From assembly GCA_949987705.1 (NCBI GenBank), contig OX465284.1, positions 68,991,470-69,055,469 of the forward strand: a DNA stretch of 64,000 nucleotides, given 5' to 3'. This document shows, in pieces, positions 9,423 to 20,469 of the stretch. The stretch is from Thereva unica. Lineage: Eukaryota; Arthropoda; Insecta; Diptera; Therevidae. The position numbers and the translations under genes are program-made. The notes below the pieces were generated by a model. It was not told the DNA's origin and made no database searches. It worked only from the letters and a program-made list of their open reading frames with translations. Numbering within the stretch: the first letter of the stretch is position 1; every line of letters begins with the position of its first letter.

Positions 9423-10900
9423 CTAAAAATGCTACGTATCGAGTAATACAGCATTCCCATAGCGCCGGAAATAAAACTGGACTGAAAAAGGAGATGAGAT
9501 TCTAGTTTTTAAACTGGAACAGTAAAAAGAATGAAGGCTGTTACAGTCGCGGGAGTTATACAACCCAAGCAGCACAATTTGGTTAGAATCCAGATAATTA
9601 ACCAGAAACTAGCCAGAGTTATCTAACCATGATAACTTTGTAAAGCGTTTCCTAGACATTTATTAAACCGAAAATTGTCAGTTATTTTATAACTCTATAG
9701 TTATTAGATTACCTATATCAAAGGTTTATAGAACTTCTAAAATATACCTCTACACAACTTACCAGTTACAAAATAACTTAAAACACTTTTAAAAGTGTCC
9801 GGGATGTAACACTTTTAGCATTATGCACGAACAAAGCTGATAATCTAAAATCCGAACCCAAAGGCATCTTCATGAGGTAAGAAGACTGCTTTTACTAATT
9901 ACGAGCTAACACAAATGGCCAGCTAACTGAGGAATGGAGCGCTCTACCAATATCTGAGAGCCCTGGGTTCTTTAAGGTCCCCATTCCCCCTCCCCCCCAA
10001 CAGGCCGCTGGCAGGTCGGCAGACAGGATCCAATGAAGGCTTACTCAGTCTGACTGAGGGATGGGGACTTAAGGCATCCGCCTGACCTCAAGATTCCCCA
10101 CACACACTCAGTGCAGCCGGTGAGTGTCGCAAATGATTTATCAAATGGAAAATTGTTTTGTGAATAGTATAATACATAAAAACGATGTGGATATGGCCCG
10201 TCGTCTAAATATTGCAGCGCCGTCGTCTAATATATTGCAGCGCTGTTTTATAAAATGTAAAATTTGGTCTACAAGTAGTACTATTAAGCATAATCAGCGC
10301 GAACCAATCGCATTCAGTCGTTGGTAGAAAACGCGCGTCCCTGTTTACATAGCCAGTACCCAAATAAAACAATTCATTAATTTCTTTAAATAAAAAAATT
10401 AATCTATACTTTTGTTTTGTTGAGCTAGTGTACCCAAAAGGGTCTCTTAATGGTCCGAGCCTTTCAGCTATATTAACCACGAATCAAACCAAAAAAAATA
10501 GGTTTCGGAAAGTTCAAATACTTTCTTATGATATGGTCATATATAAGAGTCGCTTGGTGAGCGTCAAAGCGAACGCAAGTGTCGAGATGCGGAGCATCTC
10601 AAAAAGAAAACGTGGTCGCATAAAAGCGAACCGGCAAAAGTAATTTACCGTTAGTAACAAAATTTATCTAAAGACAAATGTCTCAATTCAAGTGAATTTA
10701 AATAATTTATAAAGTCATAATTAATAATAATTAAAAGTATAAGTGTTACGGCGTAATGTTTAAACTTCTTGTAACCAAAAAACGAGGGGATATAGCTGAT
10801 AGAGTGGAAAAAAGAGACTTACGGATTAAGAAGAAAAATAATCTTTTCACTAATGTTCTGGAATGAGGAAACCTAGAAGATTTACTGATTTGCGGTTAAT
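9423..10900. other. Intergenic DNA, no gene seen
   Basis: No supported coding region. Items seen: a tandem pair of about 25 bp (10198-10246, core CGTCGTCTAA then TATTGCAGCG), and a roughly 50-bp segment at 10145-10200 repeated at 37534-37585. The patch at 9940-10120 has normal base composition but no motif I can identify. Confidence 0.35.
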
Positions 10901-10911
10901 AATACTTGTAC

Positions 10912-11270
10912 GAAGACCTGGATGAGGTTATGGCTGGAGAGGCTCATCTAACTTGGTCACAATTCAGTTCTGATAATAATAAGATTTTTATACTTAGTTG
11001 TTAATCGTATGAAGACCACTTGGATGAGGTTATGGCTGAAGAGGCTCATCTAACTTGTCTTCAAATTTAACCCTGATTATAATTATTTTAATACTTAGTT
11101 GTAACCATTGATAATACTGATAAAGCTTAAAGTAATCATGTCAAAATATAAAATTTGAAACTTATGTTAATGTTAAGATTAAAATCTGCAATTTTCTCCT
11201 AATTTAGATTTATTGGACTAAGACGACTTAGATGAGTTTCTATCTTGCGAAATTCATCTAACTTGTCTTG
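10912..11270. repeat. Three related imperfect hairpin repeats of about 50 bp
   Basis: Units lie at 10912-10955, 11011-11060 and 11218-11270. Each has a left arm like AAGACCACTTGGATGAG and a right arm like CTCATCTAACTTGTCTT that are near reverse complements, so each unit can fold on itself. The three units resemble each other but the spacers do not repeat regularly. Likely remnants of a foldback or MITE family, but the element boundaries are unclear. Confidence 0.55.
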
Positions 11271-11726
11271 ATGTAAAATTTTTTTAGTTTTAGTTTAGTC
11301 TTCTACTGATTGCCTTACAATATTACAATATGTATATTAATTTTTATTTTGTCTATGAGATGATAATCGAATTTCATTTAAAATTTTGTCGGCTTATTTT
11401 AAGTGAGATTCGATTAAATGTTAGTTAAGTAATGGAATCGTGATTTTATTCCCTTTTTTTAGTGCTTTTGAACCTAGATATAATTTTTAGTTTTAGTTTA
11501 GCATTTGTACATATATATATTTTATATTTTAGTTTCTTAAGGTAGTGTAGCCCATTGAGGACCGTTACTGTATTAAGCACACCGGTCGCAAGTGTGCAGA
11601 CTCCAACTTTTATTGCATAAAGCTCGGCAGTTTCATATGATTATAATAGGCAAATGGACAATACATATATAGTCCATCAATTACATTAGTATTAGTAACT
11701 AGAAGATATTGTAACTGTGAATATTA

Positions 11727-12274
11727 GGTGTGTTCGATGACTGCTCCAGCTCAAGATTAAGCAGAAAAAATCAGCAATTTGCGTTCTTTGAGACCTTTTG
11801 ACAGATCTTTTCTGCTCCCATATGCCTTGCTCTGCGTTTTTTGAGCCTGCTCTTTGTTGAGAATTCTCACTTTTTCTGCTCCACCAAATTTGTAGGAGCA
11901 GGCAGAGCAGCCAAATTCTTCTTCTTCTTTTTCTTTTGACAATTGTCAAATTGAAAGCAGGGAAAATCGGAAAATTGATTTATGAATGATTTATTCGGAA
12001 AATACTTGAAAATATTAAAAAATACACATTAATTTTTATAAAAATAACATTTCGATTCTATTCAATCGTTTTTATTGGTATATATTTCTTCTTCTAAAAT
12101 TAACATTCGTATCTAACCTCTAAAAACAGAATTTGGAGCAGAATTTAGCAGAAAGGTGTTTTTTGAGCTTGTTGCTATTATCTGATTTTTTCTGCTTTGA
12201 CATCAATTTGACAGCTGCTCCCAATTGAGCCGCTCTGCTCTGCTCTGAACTTTTTAAGCGGTCATCGAACACAC
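11727..12274. mobile_element. MITE with GTGTGTTCGATGAC inverted ends
   Basis: The ends are GTGTGTTCGATGACTGCT at left and, read inward from the right, GTGTGTTCGATGACCGCT. ATATTA flanks both sides (11721-11726 and 12275-12280). The subterminal regions are full of TCTGCTCC/GGAGCAGA-type motifs in both orientations. At 548 bp with no transposase frame it is non-autonomous. The exact duplication length is uncertain because the extra G at left makes the end ambiguous, so I do not assign a superfamily. Confidence 0.65.
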
Positions 12275-12379
12275 ATATTAAGTCGAATAAATTGAATTGA
12301 ATTGATATGGTCATATATGGCAGCACAAACTACTCTCTTTCATATCTGGAAAACTGCATTACCATAACATCGTTCTGAC

Positions 12380-13024
12380 CAGAGTTGCCAGATTGGGCGA
12401 TTTTTCGCCGATTGGGCTACACAGGTAGTTGAAGTCGCGACAAAAAAAATGCGATTCGCGACAAACCGCCCTTTGGGCTATTTAATTCAAAACGTTGGGC
12501 GGTTTGGGAGTGTTGATGGAAGAATATGCCGTGTAATTTGCCTCAAAGAGATGTACGAACAGAAACAAAAACCAGGAACTGCAAATCCACTGAACAAGGA
12601 TTCAACACTTGAAGACGATGTCTTGGACATGATCATGTTCGCTGAAGATGAAGAGGAAGTTTGCGATCTATTGAACGAATAAGTGCAAATACTGTAGTCA
12701 AAATGGTCAATTCGTATTAATATTCATATATTTGATTAAATTATTTTTTATTTTTATTAACATGACGTGCAATGACAAATATTATGTGTGCAATGTCAAA
12801 GTAAAATGTGAATAATGTAGTAAAAGTATATAAATAAAAGAAATTGACTGATTAAAAAAAGATCAAATTAAATTTTTTAAATGATTAGAATCGACTCCGA
12901 ATTGATTTCTTGACTGGTTTTTACATCGTAATCGAAAAAAAATTCAAATAGCAAATTGGGCGGTTTTGGGCTCCTCCACGGCCATCTGTCGGCTGGACAA
13001 CTGTGCGACCATCTGGCAACTGTG
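12380..13024. mobile_element. hAT-type element inserted just upstream of ND-20
   Basis: A perfect 8-bp duplication GTTCTGAC lies at 12372-12379 and 13025-13032. Ends are CAGAGTTGCCAGATTGG at left and, read inward from the right, CACAGTTGCCAGATGG. The 645-bp body contains two GGGCGGTTT-like motifs near its ends and one 77-codon frame (12449-12682) whose acidic end reads MIMFAEDEEEVCDLLNE. I cannot match that frame to a transposase. The element ends about 17 bp before a TCAGTT initiator-like motif of ND-20. Confidence 0.75.
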
Positions 13025-13040
13025 GTTCTGACATTTGCGT

Positions 13041-13046
13041 TCAGTT
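13041..13046 (+). promoter_or_regulatory. Candidate initiator (TCAGTT) of ND-20
   Basis: TCAGTT matches the fly initiator consensus and lies 150 bp before the ND-20 ATG. A plausible short 5' UTR exon (about 13042-13081) ends in TTGCAG followed by a weak GT donor. A good acceptor, TTTACATTTTAG, ends at 13195, one base before the ATG. The exon model is inference; the donor is poor and an unspliced leader is possible. Confidence 0.3.
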
Positions 13047-13196
13047 CTGCCAAAATTAAAATAGCTGACAAAACTTTGCAGGTTACATAAAATTTATATA
13101 TTTTCGATTTCTAGAATATTTATTTGCGTAAATACGGCGTAGTTTGCTTTTATTTATTATAGATAGATTATAAAGTATTTTTCTTTACATTTTAGG

Positions 13197-13859
13197 ATGT
13201 TACGATCAGCTCTAGTTGTAGCCAACAAGGCCCCGAAGCTGTTGTCCAGCGATTTATCTGCACTTCGGGGCTCCTTTGGCGCAGCGGCAAATGTTGCTGT
13301 TTGTAAACGAAATCAACAAACAATGCCCGTTGTAGATCCAAATTGCCCTCCACCAAAGAAGGGCTACTCGCCATTTGGCACACAACAAGAAGGCATGGAA
13401 TGGGCAGTCGCTCGTTTGGATGATTTATTAAATTGGGGCCGCAAAGGCTCAATTTGGCCAATGACCTTCGGCTTGGCATGCTGTGCTGTAGAAATGATGC
13501 ATATTGCAGCTCCACGATATGACATGGATCGATTTGGTGTTGTATTCCGTGCCTCACCACGTCAAGCAGATTGTATGATCGTTGCCGGGACATTAACAAA
13601 CAAGATGGCTCCAGCCTTGAGGAAGGTTTACGATCAAATGCCTGAGCCACGATGGGTTATCTCAATGGGAAGCTGTGCAAACGGTGGTGGCTACTATCAT
13701 TATTCATACTCTGTTGTGCGGGGCTGTGATAGGATTGTGCCAGTGGATATCTATGTCCCAGGATGTCCGCCAACTGCTGAGGCGCTTATGTATGGTGTTT
13801 TGCAGCTCCAGAAGAAGGTTAAGAGGATGACTACTCTCCAGATGTGGTATAGGAAATAA
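13197..13859 (+). CDS. ND-20: NADH:ubiquinone oxidoreductase core subunit S7 (ND-20, PSST)
   Basis: Complex I core subunit of the mitochondrial inner membrane. It holds iron-sulfur cluster N2 and passes electrons to ubiquinone. The 220 residues match the usual length. Residues 1-35 form a basic, Ser/Ala-rich mitochondrial presequence. The conserved core starts near [10 protein letters not shown] and includes ACCAVEMMH with the adjacent cysteines C95 and C96, [15 protein letters not shown] with C160, and [15 protein letters not shown] with C190, so all four N2 ligands are present. The quinone-site region [17 protein letters not shown] is intact. The coding region has no intron. The start follows a splice-acceptor-like TTTTAG by one base, suggesting a 5' UTR intron. 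Stop is TAA, and polyadenylation signals (AATAAAATAAA) follow at about 13968. The upstream neighbour is a hAT insertion; no co-functional gene lies nearby. Confidence 0.96.
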   Translation: MLRSALVVANKAPKLLSSDLSALRGSFGAAANVAVCKRNQQTMPVVDPNCPPPKKGYSPFGTQQEGMEWAVARLDDLLNWGRKGSIWPMTFGLACCAVEMMHIAAPRYDMDRFGVVFRASPRQADCMIVAGTLTNKMAPALRKVYDQMPEPRWVISMGSCANGGGYYHYSYSVVRGCDRIVPVDIYVPGCPPTAEALMYGVLQLQKKVKRMTTLQMWYRK

Positions 13860-13965
13860 GTAGTTGAAGGCGCTTTGAAGGCAAGACGATTATTGAACGC
13901 GGCTGAGAAGGATGTGATTCTTGTGTTTTCTTGTGAATTGTCTTGGTTTTAGAGGCGACTTGTAT

Positions 13966-13980
13966 ATAATAAAATAAAGT
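13966..13980 (+). terminator. Polyadenylation signal of ND-20
   Basis: Overlapping AATAAA hexamers (AATAAAATAAAG) lie about 110 bp after the ND-20 stop codon, a normal distance for a compact fly 3' UTR. Confidence 0.55.
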
Positions 13981-13989
13981 TATTTAAAT

Positions 13990-15150
13990 CAAGTTTTTTT
14001 AAATGGTTCTGTTTAAGATTTGCATGCTAATAGTGTAAAATAATATGATTTAATCCTTTTTCAGCATTTAATTAAGAACCGCTTGAGAATTATGAACAGT
14101 TGCTAGCCTCATAGCTTCGATTTTGTATGACCAGAAACAGAACGGGCATCGCCTAATATGAGCAACTCCATAACGGTGGAGAAAATCGAATATTTTTGCT
14201 GGTCTAGTGGTGGCTCGAGACATGGTTGTACATTTTTCAATTTTCATAGTTTTTGCCACTTTCCTATAGAGGGGATTTAGTCTAACATGTAATTTGAGTA
14301 TTTTTCCAGGCTGTGTTTAAAAAGAATTTTGATATAACTTTTGCGAGAGGAAAATTACGCCAGGCTGGCGATGCAAGGCAAGGCTATGTGGTAGTGGAAA
14401 CATCGCGGGTTACCCTTTTATTTTCGAGAAGAATCCGTCTGGAGTGGACTGACACCATATTTTTGTGTAGCTGACCTACACAAGTTTTTCGACTCCTTGT
14501 CTTGCAGTGAACCCACTTCACTGCTTGCAGTTTGCCGGGCGGATCTGCAGAGATAGCCATTCACGTGCTAGTGGGAGACCAAGGTGCAATGACCTAAATG
14601 CGACTGTCCGTCTACAGCTGAAGAAACCCTATTGAACCCTCTTCCGCTCCACTTAGTAGTGACAGGGACGTTGCTCCACTTTGGGTGACAGTTGCGTCTA
14701 CGGGAGCTGTTCTTTAAATCAGGAGACCTTGCGGAATTAAATCTGGAGCCAATGCTCGCATTGGCCAATAACGAGAGCTTCTGATGGCCCCTATTCGCAT
14801 AATTATTATATAAGAAGAATAGGGCCGCCAGTTGATAATAGTCAATTCTGCGGAGTAGCAACGCGGGGATAAGATTCTTAATCAACTTTATGCTATATGA
14901 ATATCCTTAAACTCGAAGGTTTTTAATGACATGGTTTTAATGACCCTATGTTTATTGCAGACACTTCATGGCAAGAACCACGAATAATTTAAATCCATGC
15001 GTCCACCTTCAAATGTGGAAAATCGTTATACAATTGTGGGTTCATAACAATCAGCAACGAAGCGATCAAATTTTTCCCCAAAACAGACTATAGAAAAATG
15101 TCTAGAGTTTCAAAATTCACTCCAGTACCTCTTTATAGACTTTAAGACCA
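13990..15150. other. Intergenic DNA, no gene recognised
   Basis: The part from 14300 to 14880 has balanced base composition and short ORFs on both strands, and may be untranslated sequence of an old retroelement. I see no protein motif, terminal repeat or RNA gene in it. Confidence 0.3.
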
Positions 15151-15480
15151 GGGCCTGCACTCCCGAAAACGATACCGTTTTGTCAAAATGCTACCTGGGA
15201 AGACGATATCGTCTCGTTTTCATCTAAATAAACGATGACATACATATTTGTAATCGTCTTCGTTCAGACGTTATTGCTTGATGTGTGTCAGAGGTTTTGA
15301 GATTAAAATGTAAGTTGAAATTGTTAATTATTTTGATAGTTTTAATTTATTTTGCATAAAAGGTCGAAAATTGCAAACGCAGGGCAGTACGAAATTATCG
15401 TCTTCAGGAGTAGGAAATATATTTTCGTCTCGTCTCGTTATTTTGTTTCTTAATGGTCTCGTCTTCGGGAGTACGGGCCC
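15151..15480. mobile_element. MITE with GGGCC(C/T)G-type inverted ends
   Basis: The left end GGGCCTGCACTCCCGAAAAC and the right end read inward, GGGCCCGTACTCCCGAAGAC, are inverted repeats of about 26 bp with few mismatches. The 330-bp interior is AT-rich and non-coding. No clear target duplication is visible (flanks CCA and AGT). A 20-bp interior motif, TTTGTCAAAATGCTACCTGG, recurs at 24640-24659 next to another GGGCCTG end, so the family has at least two members here. Confidence 0.6.
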
Positions 15481-15639
15481 AGTTATGCCAGAATAATATA
15501 CAAATCCCTAATTAACCAATTTGATTCTAAGCAAAGATATCCTGAAAACTATCCAGACCAATTATCAATATAGAATCCGCCAATAGAAGGGCCGGCTGCT
15601 TCCTCTTCAACCTGGTGTTGAAAAAAAGTAATCTGAGTT

Positions 15640-15800
15640 TGACGTGATAGCCAGTCATCCAGTCGTAGGTAGGTAGGTTTCTCCAATTTGTTATACGAAG
15701 TTTCCGTATATCTTCTAGTACGCCATCCATCCACCTATTTCTTGATCGTCCTACTCTTCTTCCTGATAGTCTACCATTAAAAATCTTGACTAGCATTCTA
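15640..15800 (-). pseudogene. Non-LTR reverse transcriptase C-terminal tail (RTE-like relic)
   Basis: The minus-strand frame contains GRRVGRSRNRWMDGVLEDIR followed by KLRITNWR, the pattern that ends RTE-type reverse transcriptases (GRP-x-RW-x-D and NWR). The preceding domains are absent and the frame continues into unrelated residues. A small dead 3' fragment. Confidence 0.55.
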
Positions 15801-15844
15801 TCTTCTGAAGCTCGTGCATAAATGGAGCTTCCACCATAATTTGC

Positions 15845-16435
15845 GAGGGAGCATATGGACTGGACGGGGAAAGGGGGACCGTTATCTTTTCTGATGAAAA
15901 GAAATTTAATTTAGCTGGACCAGATGGTCTCACTCATTATTGGCACGACATTAGAAAAGACAACCCACCCAAAAATTTGTTGACATTCGGGAGGTGGAAA
16001 CGTGATGATATGGGAAGCTTTAAGCGTTTATGCATCATCCCTTCCAGGATAAATTCTCAAATGTACACGGTTATGCTCGAATCTGCCCTTATAGCTTATA
16101 CCGTATTTGGAAGATGGATTTGGTGACCATTGGCATTCGTCTTTCATCAAGATAATGCACTAATCCATATCTCTTCATTCGCGGCAGTGGTTTAGTGATC
16201 GAGAATTGCCTTTGTTGCGATGGCCAGCATTAAGTCCCGATATAAATTCTATGGAGAACCTCTGCAGGATCATGGCGTTGACATCATGAGTTTAATGACG
16301 TCACCACATTAAAAAGAGTTACTTTGAACACGTAGGCGAACACTGACCAGAAACTTATCGGTAGCCTGATAAGATCAATCCCAACCGCATTTTTACAAAG
16401 ATCGAAAGCAACGGAGGAGAATCTATAAAACATTC
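15845..16435 (+). pseudogene. Tc1/Tc3-like transposase, C-terminal half (relic)
   Basis: Plus-strand frames give [20 protein letters not shown] near 15890, FHQDNALIH near 16145, and LRWPALSPDINSMENL near 16220-16260. These are the three regions carrying the DDE triad of Tc1-family transposases, with the D, D and E residues still visible. In-frame stops, a frameshift near 16120 and loss of the N-terminal DNA-binding half make it nonfunctional. The flanking inverted repeats were not found. Confidence 0.7.
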
Positions 16436-17510
16436 GAGTTACCGGAAAAGTTTTTTTTTGTTATTAATCATTGTTTTTCCTTCATTTTCTGAATTGCATA
16501 CAAATGAATTTCGCTGTAGTTTTTCTATTTTTTGTTGTTAAATAAAAGTAAAATAAATGTATTGAAATAAAAAAACTATTATATTGGTTTTTTTTTAATA
16601 GATATTTCCCACCATCAAAAAGGTCAACAAAAGTTCCAGGACGTTGGGAACATGAAAAATATGGGTACGTACAAACGTATATGTATAAAATTTTCTACAA
16701 TTTCCACACTATGATCGTCAAGGCTGATACTTCACCGTAATCGGTTTCCTCGCTTTGTTACGACCATATACTTTGGTTTTGTGTCCTAGGCTCCTGTACT
16801 GAAAGTCGAGTGGTGTTTTGTGAGAAGTCGTTTGAGTTGAAGAAAATGACGACTTCGAATTACGACATGAAGAATCCATCATACGCTAATCTATCTATAC
16901 ATGTTATTAATTGCATGGAAGAATTCATTTACTCCATCAAGAGAGGAGTGATTAGAACCTCCAATGATATGAGACTCCTCAGCTATCTAGAATGGTTCTG
17001 ACAACACGTTCTTATTCCAGATGTTAGGTTGAAATCCAGAATTATGTAAGTAAAGAATTTCATGTAACAACAAGGGCGAGGTAAACAGACGCATTCTCCA
17101 AAAATTTCTTCGATCTCATGCTAGCTAACTAGCAAAAATCCGCTTGCGTTGCAACGCCTTTTAATAAAACAAAATGATGTGCATAGTCCGGGATAAGAAA
17201 AGGGTATAATGAAACAAAGAACAAATCTGCAAAATGTGTTTCGTTGTTTCCGGTCATACCGTCCGCACAGCACTGGTTAACAATCCACTCTAACGCTTGT
17301 TTATAAACGATGTTCGATGTTTCACTCGTAAGTATTACAACGTTTGTGGCATTACTGAGTTGAATTGACTTACTTGACTTTATATTTTCGAAATCGTCAT
17401 AAATGTCGCTCATCAAAATTTCCTCGCCTATTACGAACTTTCAAACAACAGCCCGCAGCTCACTGTCATGATTCTCATTAATCTCAGAAGATTTTCTATA
17501 TCCTATGTTA
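16436..17510. other. Intergenic DNA, two small unassigned frames
   Basis: Mostly AT-rich. A 63-codon plus-strand frame (16810-17001) and a 95-codon minus-strand frame (17129-17416) exist, but neither has a recognisable motif or gene context. I do not call them genes. Confidence 0.3.
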
Positions 17511-17905
17511 TACCGCGTTTACATCGCCTCGAAAACAAGCGTTTTCGTCAAAAAATCGCGTTTTGGGCAAAAACACAATCGAAAACAAATGTTTTATCAT
17601 ACAAATCGAAAACAACTTGGAAAGCTGTTTTCGATGAAAACGACCACGAAAACAAGAAAAGTGTGGACAAGAACCCAATTCAGCGTTCAGCACTTGTTAT
17701 ACGCATGTCATTTTCGGTGTCGAGACTTTTTTAAAATTTGAGTTTGCCATGGAAAAAATTTAAAACGAAATAATTAAAGTATTTATCTAGCATTTTTCTA
17801 AATAAACTGTCACTCGAAATCTAGAAAGGCGATGTAAACAGTTAATTCGTTTTCCGAAAACACTTGCATGAAAACACGTGTTTTCGAGGCGATATAAACG
17901 CGGTA
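17511..17905. mobile_element. PIF/Harbinger-type MITE flanked by TTA
   Basis: The ends are TACCGCGTTTACATCGCCTC and, read inward from the right, TACCGCGTTTATATCGCCTC. They continue as inverted repeats through GAAAACA to about 38 bp. TTA lies directly outside both ends (17508-17510 and 17906-17908), the 3-bp TWA duplication typical of PIF/Harbinger elements. The 395-bp interior is rich in CGAAAAC/GTTTTCG motifs in both orientations. No transposase is encoded. Confidence 0.8.
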
Positions 17906-17908
17906 TTA

Positions 17909-18590
17909 AGGAGAATAGTACTGAATTCTGAGTTTTCTGATTGCGCTCTCATCTTTTGCTTTAAATGACGTTTTCCAATCTGTCCCTAAATGAGTGATCA
18001 TTTCAGATATGCATCAATATCATCGGCCCACTTATCTGCCCGGAAAGCCGGCAACATTTGCGCGAAATCTACGCCAATAAAACAGCTACTCCCCAAAATA
18101 ATTGGTTTTTACATCTTAAATCTCGCGGTGTTCTGTTAATAGATACTTTATTTGCCATGGCATCCCATTCCCAGATAACCATCATGCAGTCTTGTAAAAC
18201 TTTATATTTGTTCCACGCAGGTTTTTAGATTTGTTCCACGCAGGATTTTCCATATAAACTTCGATCGGTATCTTAAACATATAATGAGCTGTTTTTCCTG
18301 ATGTGAGTAAAGTTGCAGCCATCTGTGCTACTGTCCTGATCTTATATTGGTCAAACAACCTACCTTTCGAAATGTAAAAAAACGTGAGACTTTACCTATA
18401 TTCTTATTTTACTAACACTGTAACTTTTCGCTAGCACCCCATTTATTACATATACTGGCAGGAGCAATAAAAGGTTTACGTTCAACATTATTTTTTACCT
18501 TTTAGTTCATTTTTAAATAAAAGTATATTTTTAAGTTTTTTAAACTATATTTTTAGTTTTCTACCTTTTAGTTAATTATATGTCCTCCGC
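17909..18590. other. AT-rich intergenic DNA
   Basis: No gene seen. A short tandem pair with core ATTTGTTCCACGCAGG occurs at about 18206-18243. Confidence 0.35.
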
Positions 18591-18880
18591 TATTTTGTGT
18601 TGACCGATATTTAAAATGAGGACACCCAGCTTACTGTACTATACTGTATACTCATCATACACTTTTATTTGGTATCCATACCGAGAGCTTTGTAAAAAAA
18701 GGTAGTCCACCATTTTGTGTTGGCTGCCATTTTGAATTTGGAATTATGCCACCCAGCTTATAGTATTCTACTTGTCATATCCTTTCATTTACCGATCGCG
18801 ATATAAATAAAAAAGTAATCCGCCATTTTGTGTTGGCCGCCATTTTGGTTTGCCCGCCATTTTGAATTTGGAATGACACC
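18588..18880. repeat. Degenerate tandem repeat around ATTTTGTGTTG
   Basis: Three copies of a CC(A/G)CCATTTTGTGTTGGC-like core begin near 18590, 18709 and 18820. Each is followed by a diverged CCATTTTGAATTTGGAAT block and a CCCAGCTTA-type segment. The period is roughly 105-120 bp. This may be an old minisatellite or repeated retroelement leader. Confidence 0.5.
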
Positions 18881-18895
18881 ATATACGGAGCTCAC

Positions 18896-19612
18896 TTAGG
18901 CACCGCATTGGGCCCATTGTGTTGCAATTCTCGTGTTGGGATAAAACTCAGGCTATTTCAATCTTGGATTTCTCAAGAGATGCAAGTTCCTCCTCCAGCC
19001 AGCCGCATTGGCTACAATATACAAATCCTACATTCGGCCGCGCCTCGAATACGAGTTCTGGGCAGGCGCCCCAAAAACCACCTTGGCTTGTCTCGACAAG
19101 GTGCAAAATCGTGCCCTCAAACTCATTGGTGATGGCCCCTTTCGCGCCTCCATAGACACCTTGAGCCACCGTAGGAATGTAGCAGCCCTCTCCATACTTT
19201 ATCGCTATTACCATGGCGACTGTTCCACCGAAATTCAGGACCTCCTGCCTGCACGGCAATACTTTTCCCGCAACACAAGACTAGCCCGCTCGGCTCACCC
19301 CCATACCCTACAGCCCCCTCGTTCACGCACAATACGGTTCAGAAGTTCGTTTATGAATAGAACAACTCGATTGTGGAATGATCTCCCGCAGTCGGTATTT
19401 CCAAACTCGTACAACATCTTAGAGTTCAAACGTGAGGTTCATCGTCATTTTCTTCTACACCCTCCAGACCCCCTCTAACCTTTCCTATTCTCCTCTATTC
19501 TTCAAACCAAGCTACTACTAGACATTGCACCATGAACTGAACGACATGACGGACTGGTAGTACAAAGGGTTACACCTAAGCTTGGTTTTTTCATATAAAA
19601 AAAAAAAAAAAA
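18896..19612 (+). mobile_element. CR1/Jockey-like non-LTR element, 5'-truncated, with poly(A)
   Basis: The open part at 19008-19478 encodes the reverse transcriptase C-terminus: IYKSYIRPRLEYEFWAGAPK, LDKVQNRALKLIGD, LSHRRNVAALSILYRYYHGD, and a final NILEFKREVHRHFL. A frameshift near 18990 separates it from the preceding LGFLKRCK-like residues. A 3' UTR of about 110 bp ends in an 18-base A run at about 19596-19613. Two further 3' ends of the same family occur at 61940-62665 (minus) and 52340-52520 (plus). Confidence 0.75.
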
Positions 19613-19624
19613 AATCTATTTGGC

Positions 19625-20400
19625 TTAAGGCTTAAAGCCTTCTATGGTCCATGGCAGCAAATCCCTGTAATGAGTCTGTCGATGATACCTAAATTATATT
19701 CACTAGTCGGGCTCCCAAAACCTGTTTCTGCAGATGCAGCATGATATGTGAAGCCAGGAAAGTGAGTATCAAGCAGAAGTTTCAGTGACTCTTGACTGCT
19801 TGTGGTCCATGTACCGCCTGATTCTTGCAACAATTTTTGACACATTGGGCTTTTAGAGAGGACTTTTCTAAGTCTTGAGGTGTCCGAAAAACCTTCTATT
19901 GTCTCACAAAAGGTCTTCCAGGATTCGCTTTTTGACTTGCGCAGTTCGCACTTTTATTTCCTGAGACGTCCTTTATAGTTGTCCTAGTCTGAATCCAAGT
20001 TATAACGTTTGGCCTTATTGAAGGCCTTTCTACTTTCAGACCATAGTTTGAGAAGCTTACTGTTCCACCAAGGAGGTTTGGTTTTACCCCTGTACTTCCT
20101 AATTGGTCAGCCTGCTTCCAATGCATTATTTGGGAGGTTGGTGAGACCCTCATATTCGAGATCTTCAGGGTTCCACAAATGGGTAGGAACATCCTCGGTA
20201 AGTAATCGTTCCACCGCTTGTCTATATAAGGCCCAATATGTGTTTCGGGCATTCCTGCAATCAGAGGTTTTTCACAGTTGCGCACATTAACATCAAAAAG
20301 AATGACTCTGTGGTCAGAAAAGGAGGGATCACTGGATACTCTCCAGTTTTCTACACAATTGAGCAGGGAAGCAAGAATAATGTCCAAGACTTCTTATCTT
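19625..20400 (-). pseudogene. R1/LOA-like non-LTR element, endonuclease end and linker (relic)
   Basis: The minus strand encodes DIILASLLNCVENWRVSSDP followed by SFSDHRVILFDVN, the C-terminal SDHR motif of R1-group endonucleases. A long linker follows, with an open 163-codon stretch at 19896-20387, and further on GTWTTSSQESLKLLLDTHFP, the block before the reverse transcriptase in these elements. Stops and a frameshift around 19900 break it. The poly(A) of the adjacent CR1-like copy at about 19613 lies next to its 3' side, so one may have inserted beside or into the other. Confidence 0.6.
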
Positions 20401-20469
20401 ACCCTTGTAAGGAACGAAGGTTCAATTCTTCTGTTGCACAGCAGGAGATTCTTTTGGAGTAAAAGATCA

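Noticed and set aside
12449..12682. 77-codon frame within the hAT element as a host gene
   Set aside because: It lies wholly inside a transposon with perfect duplications, and no host protein match is recognised.
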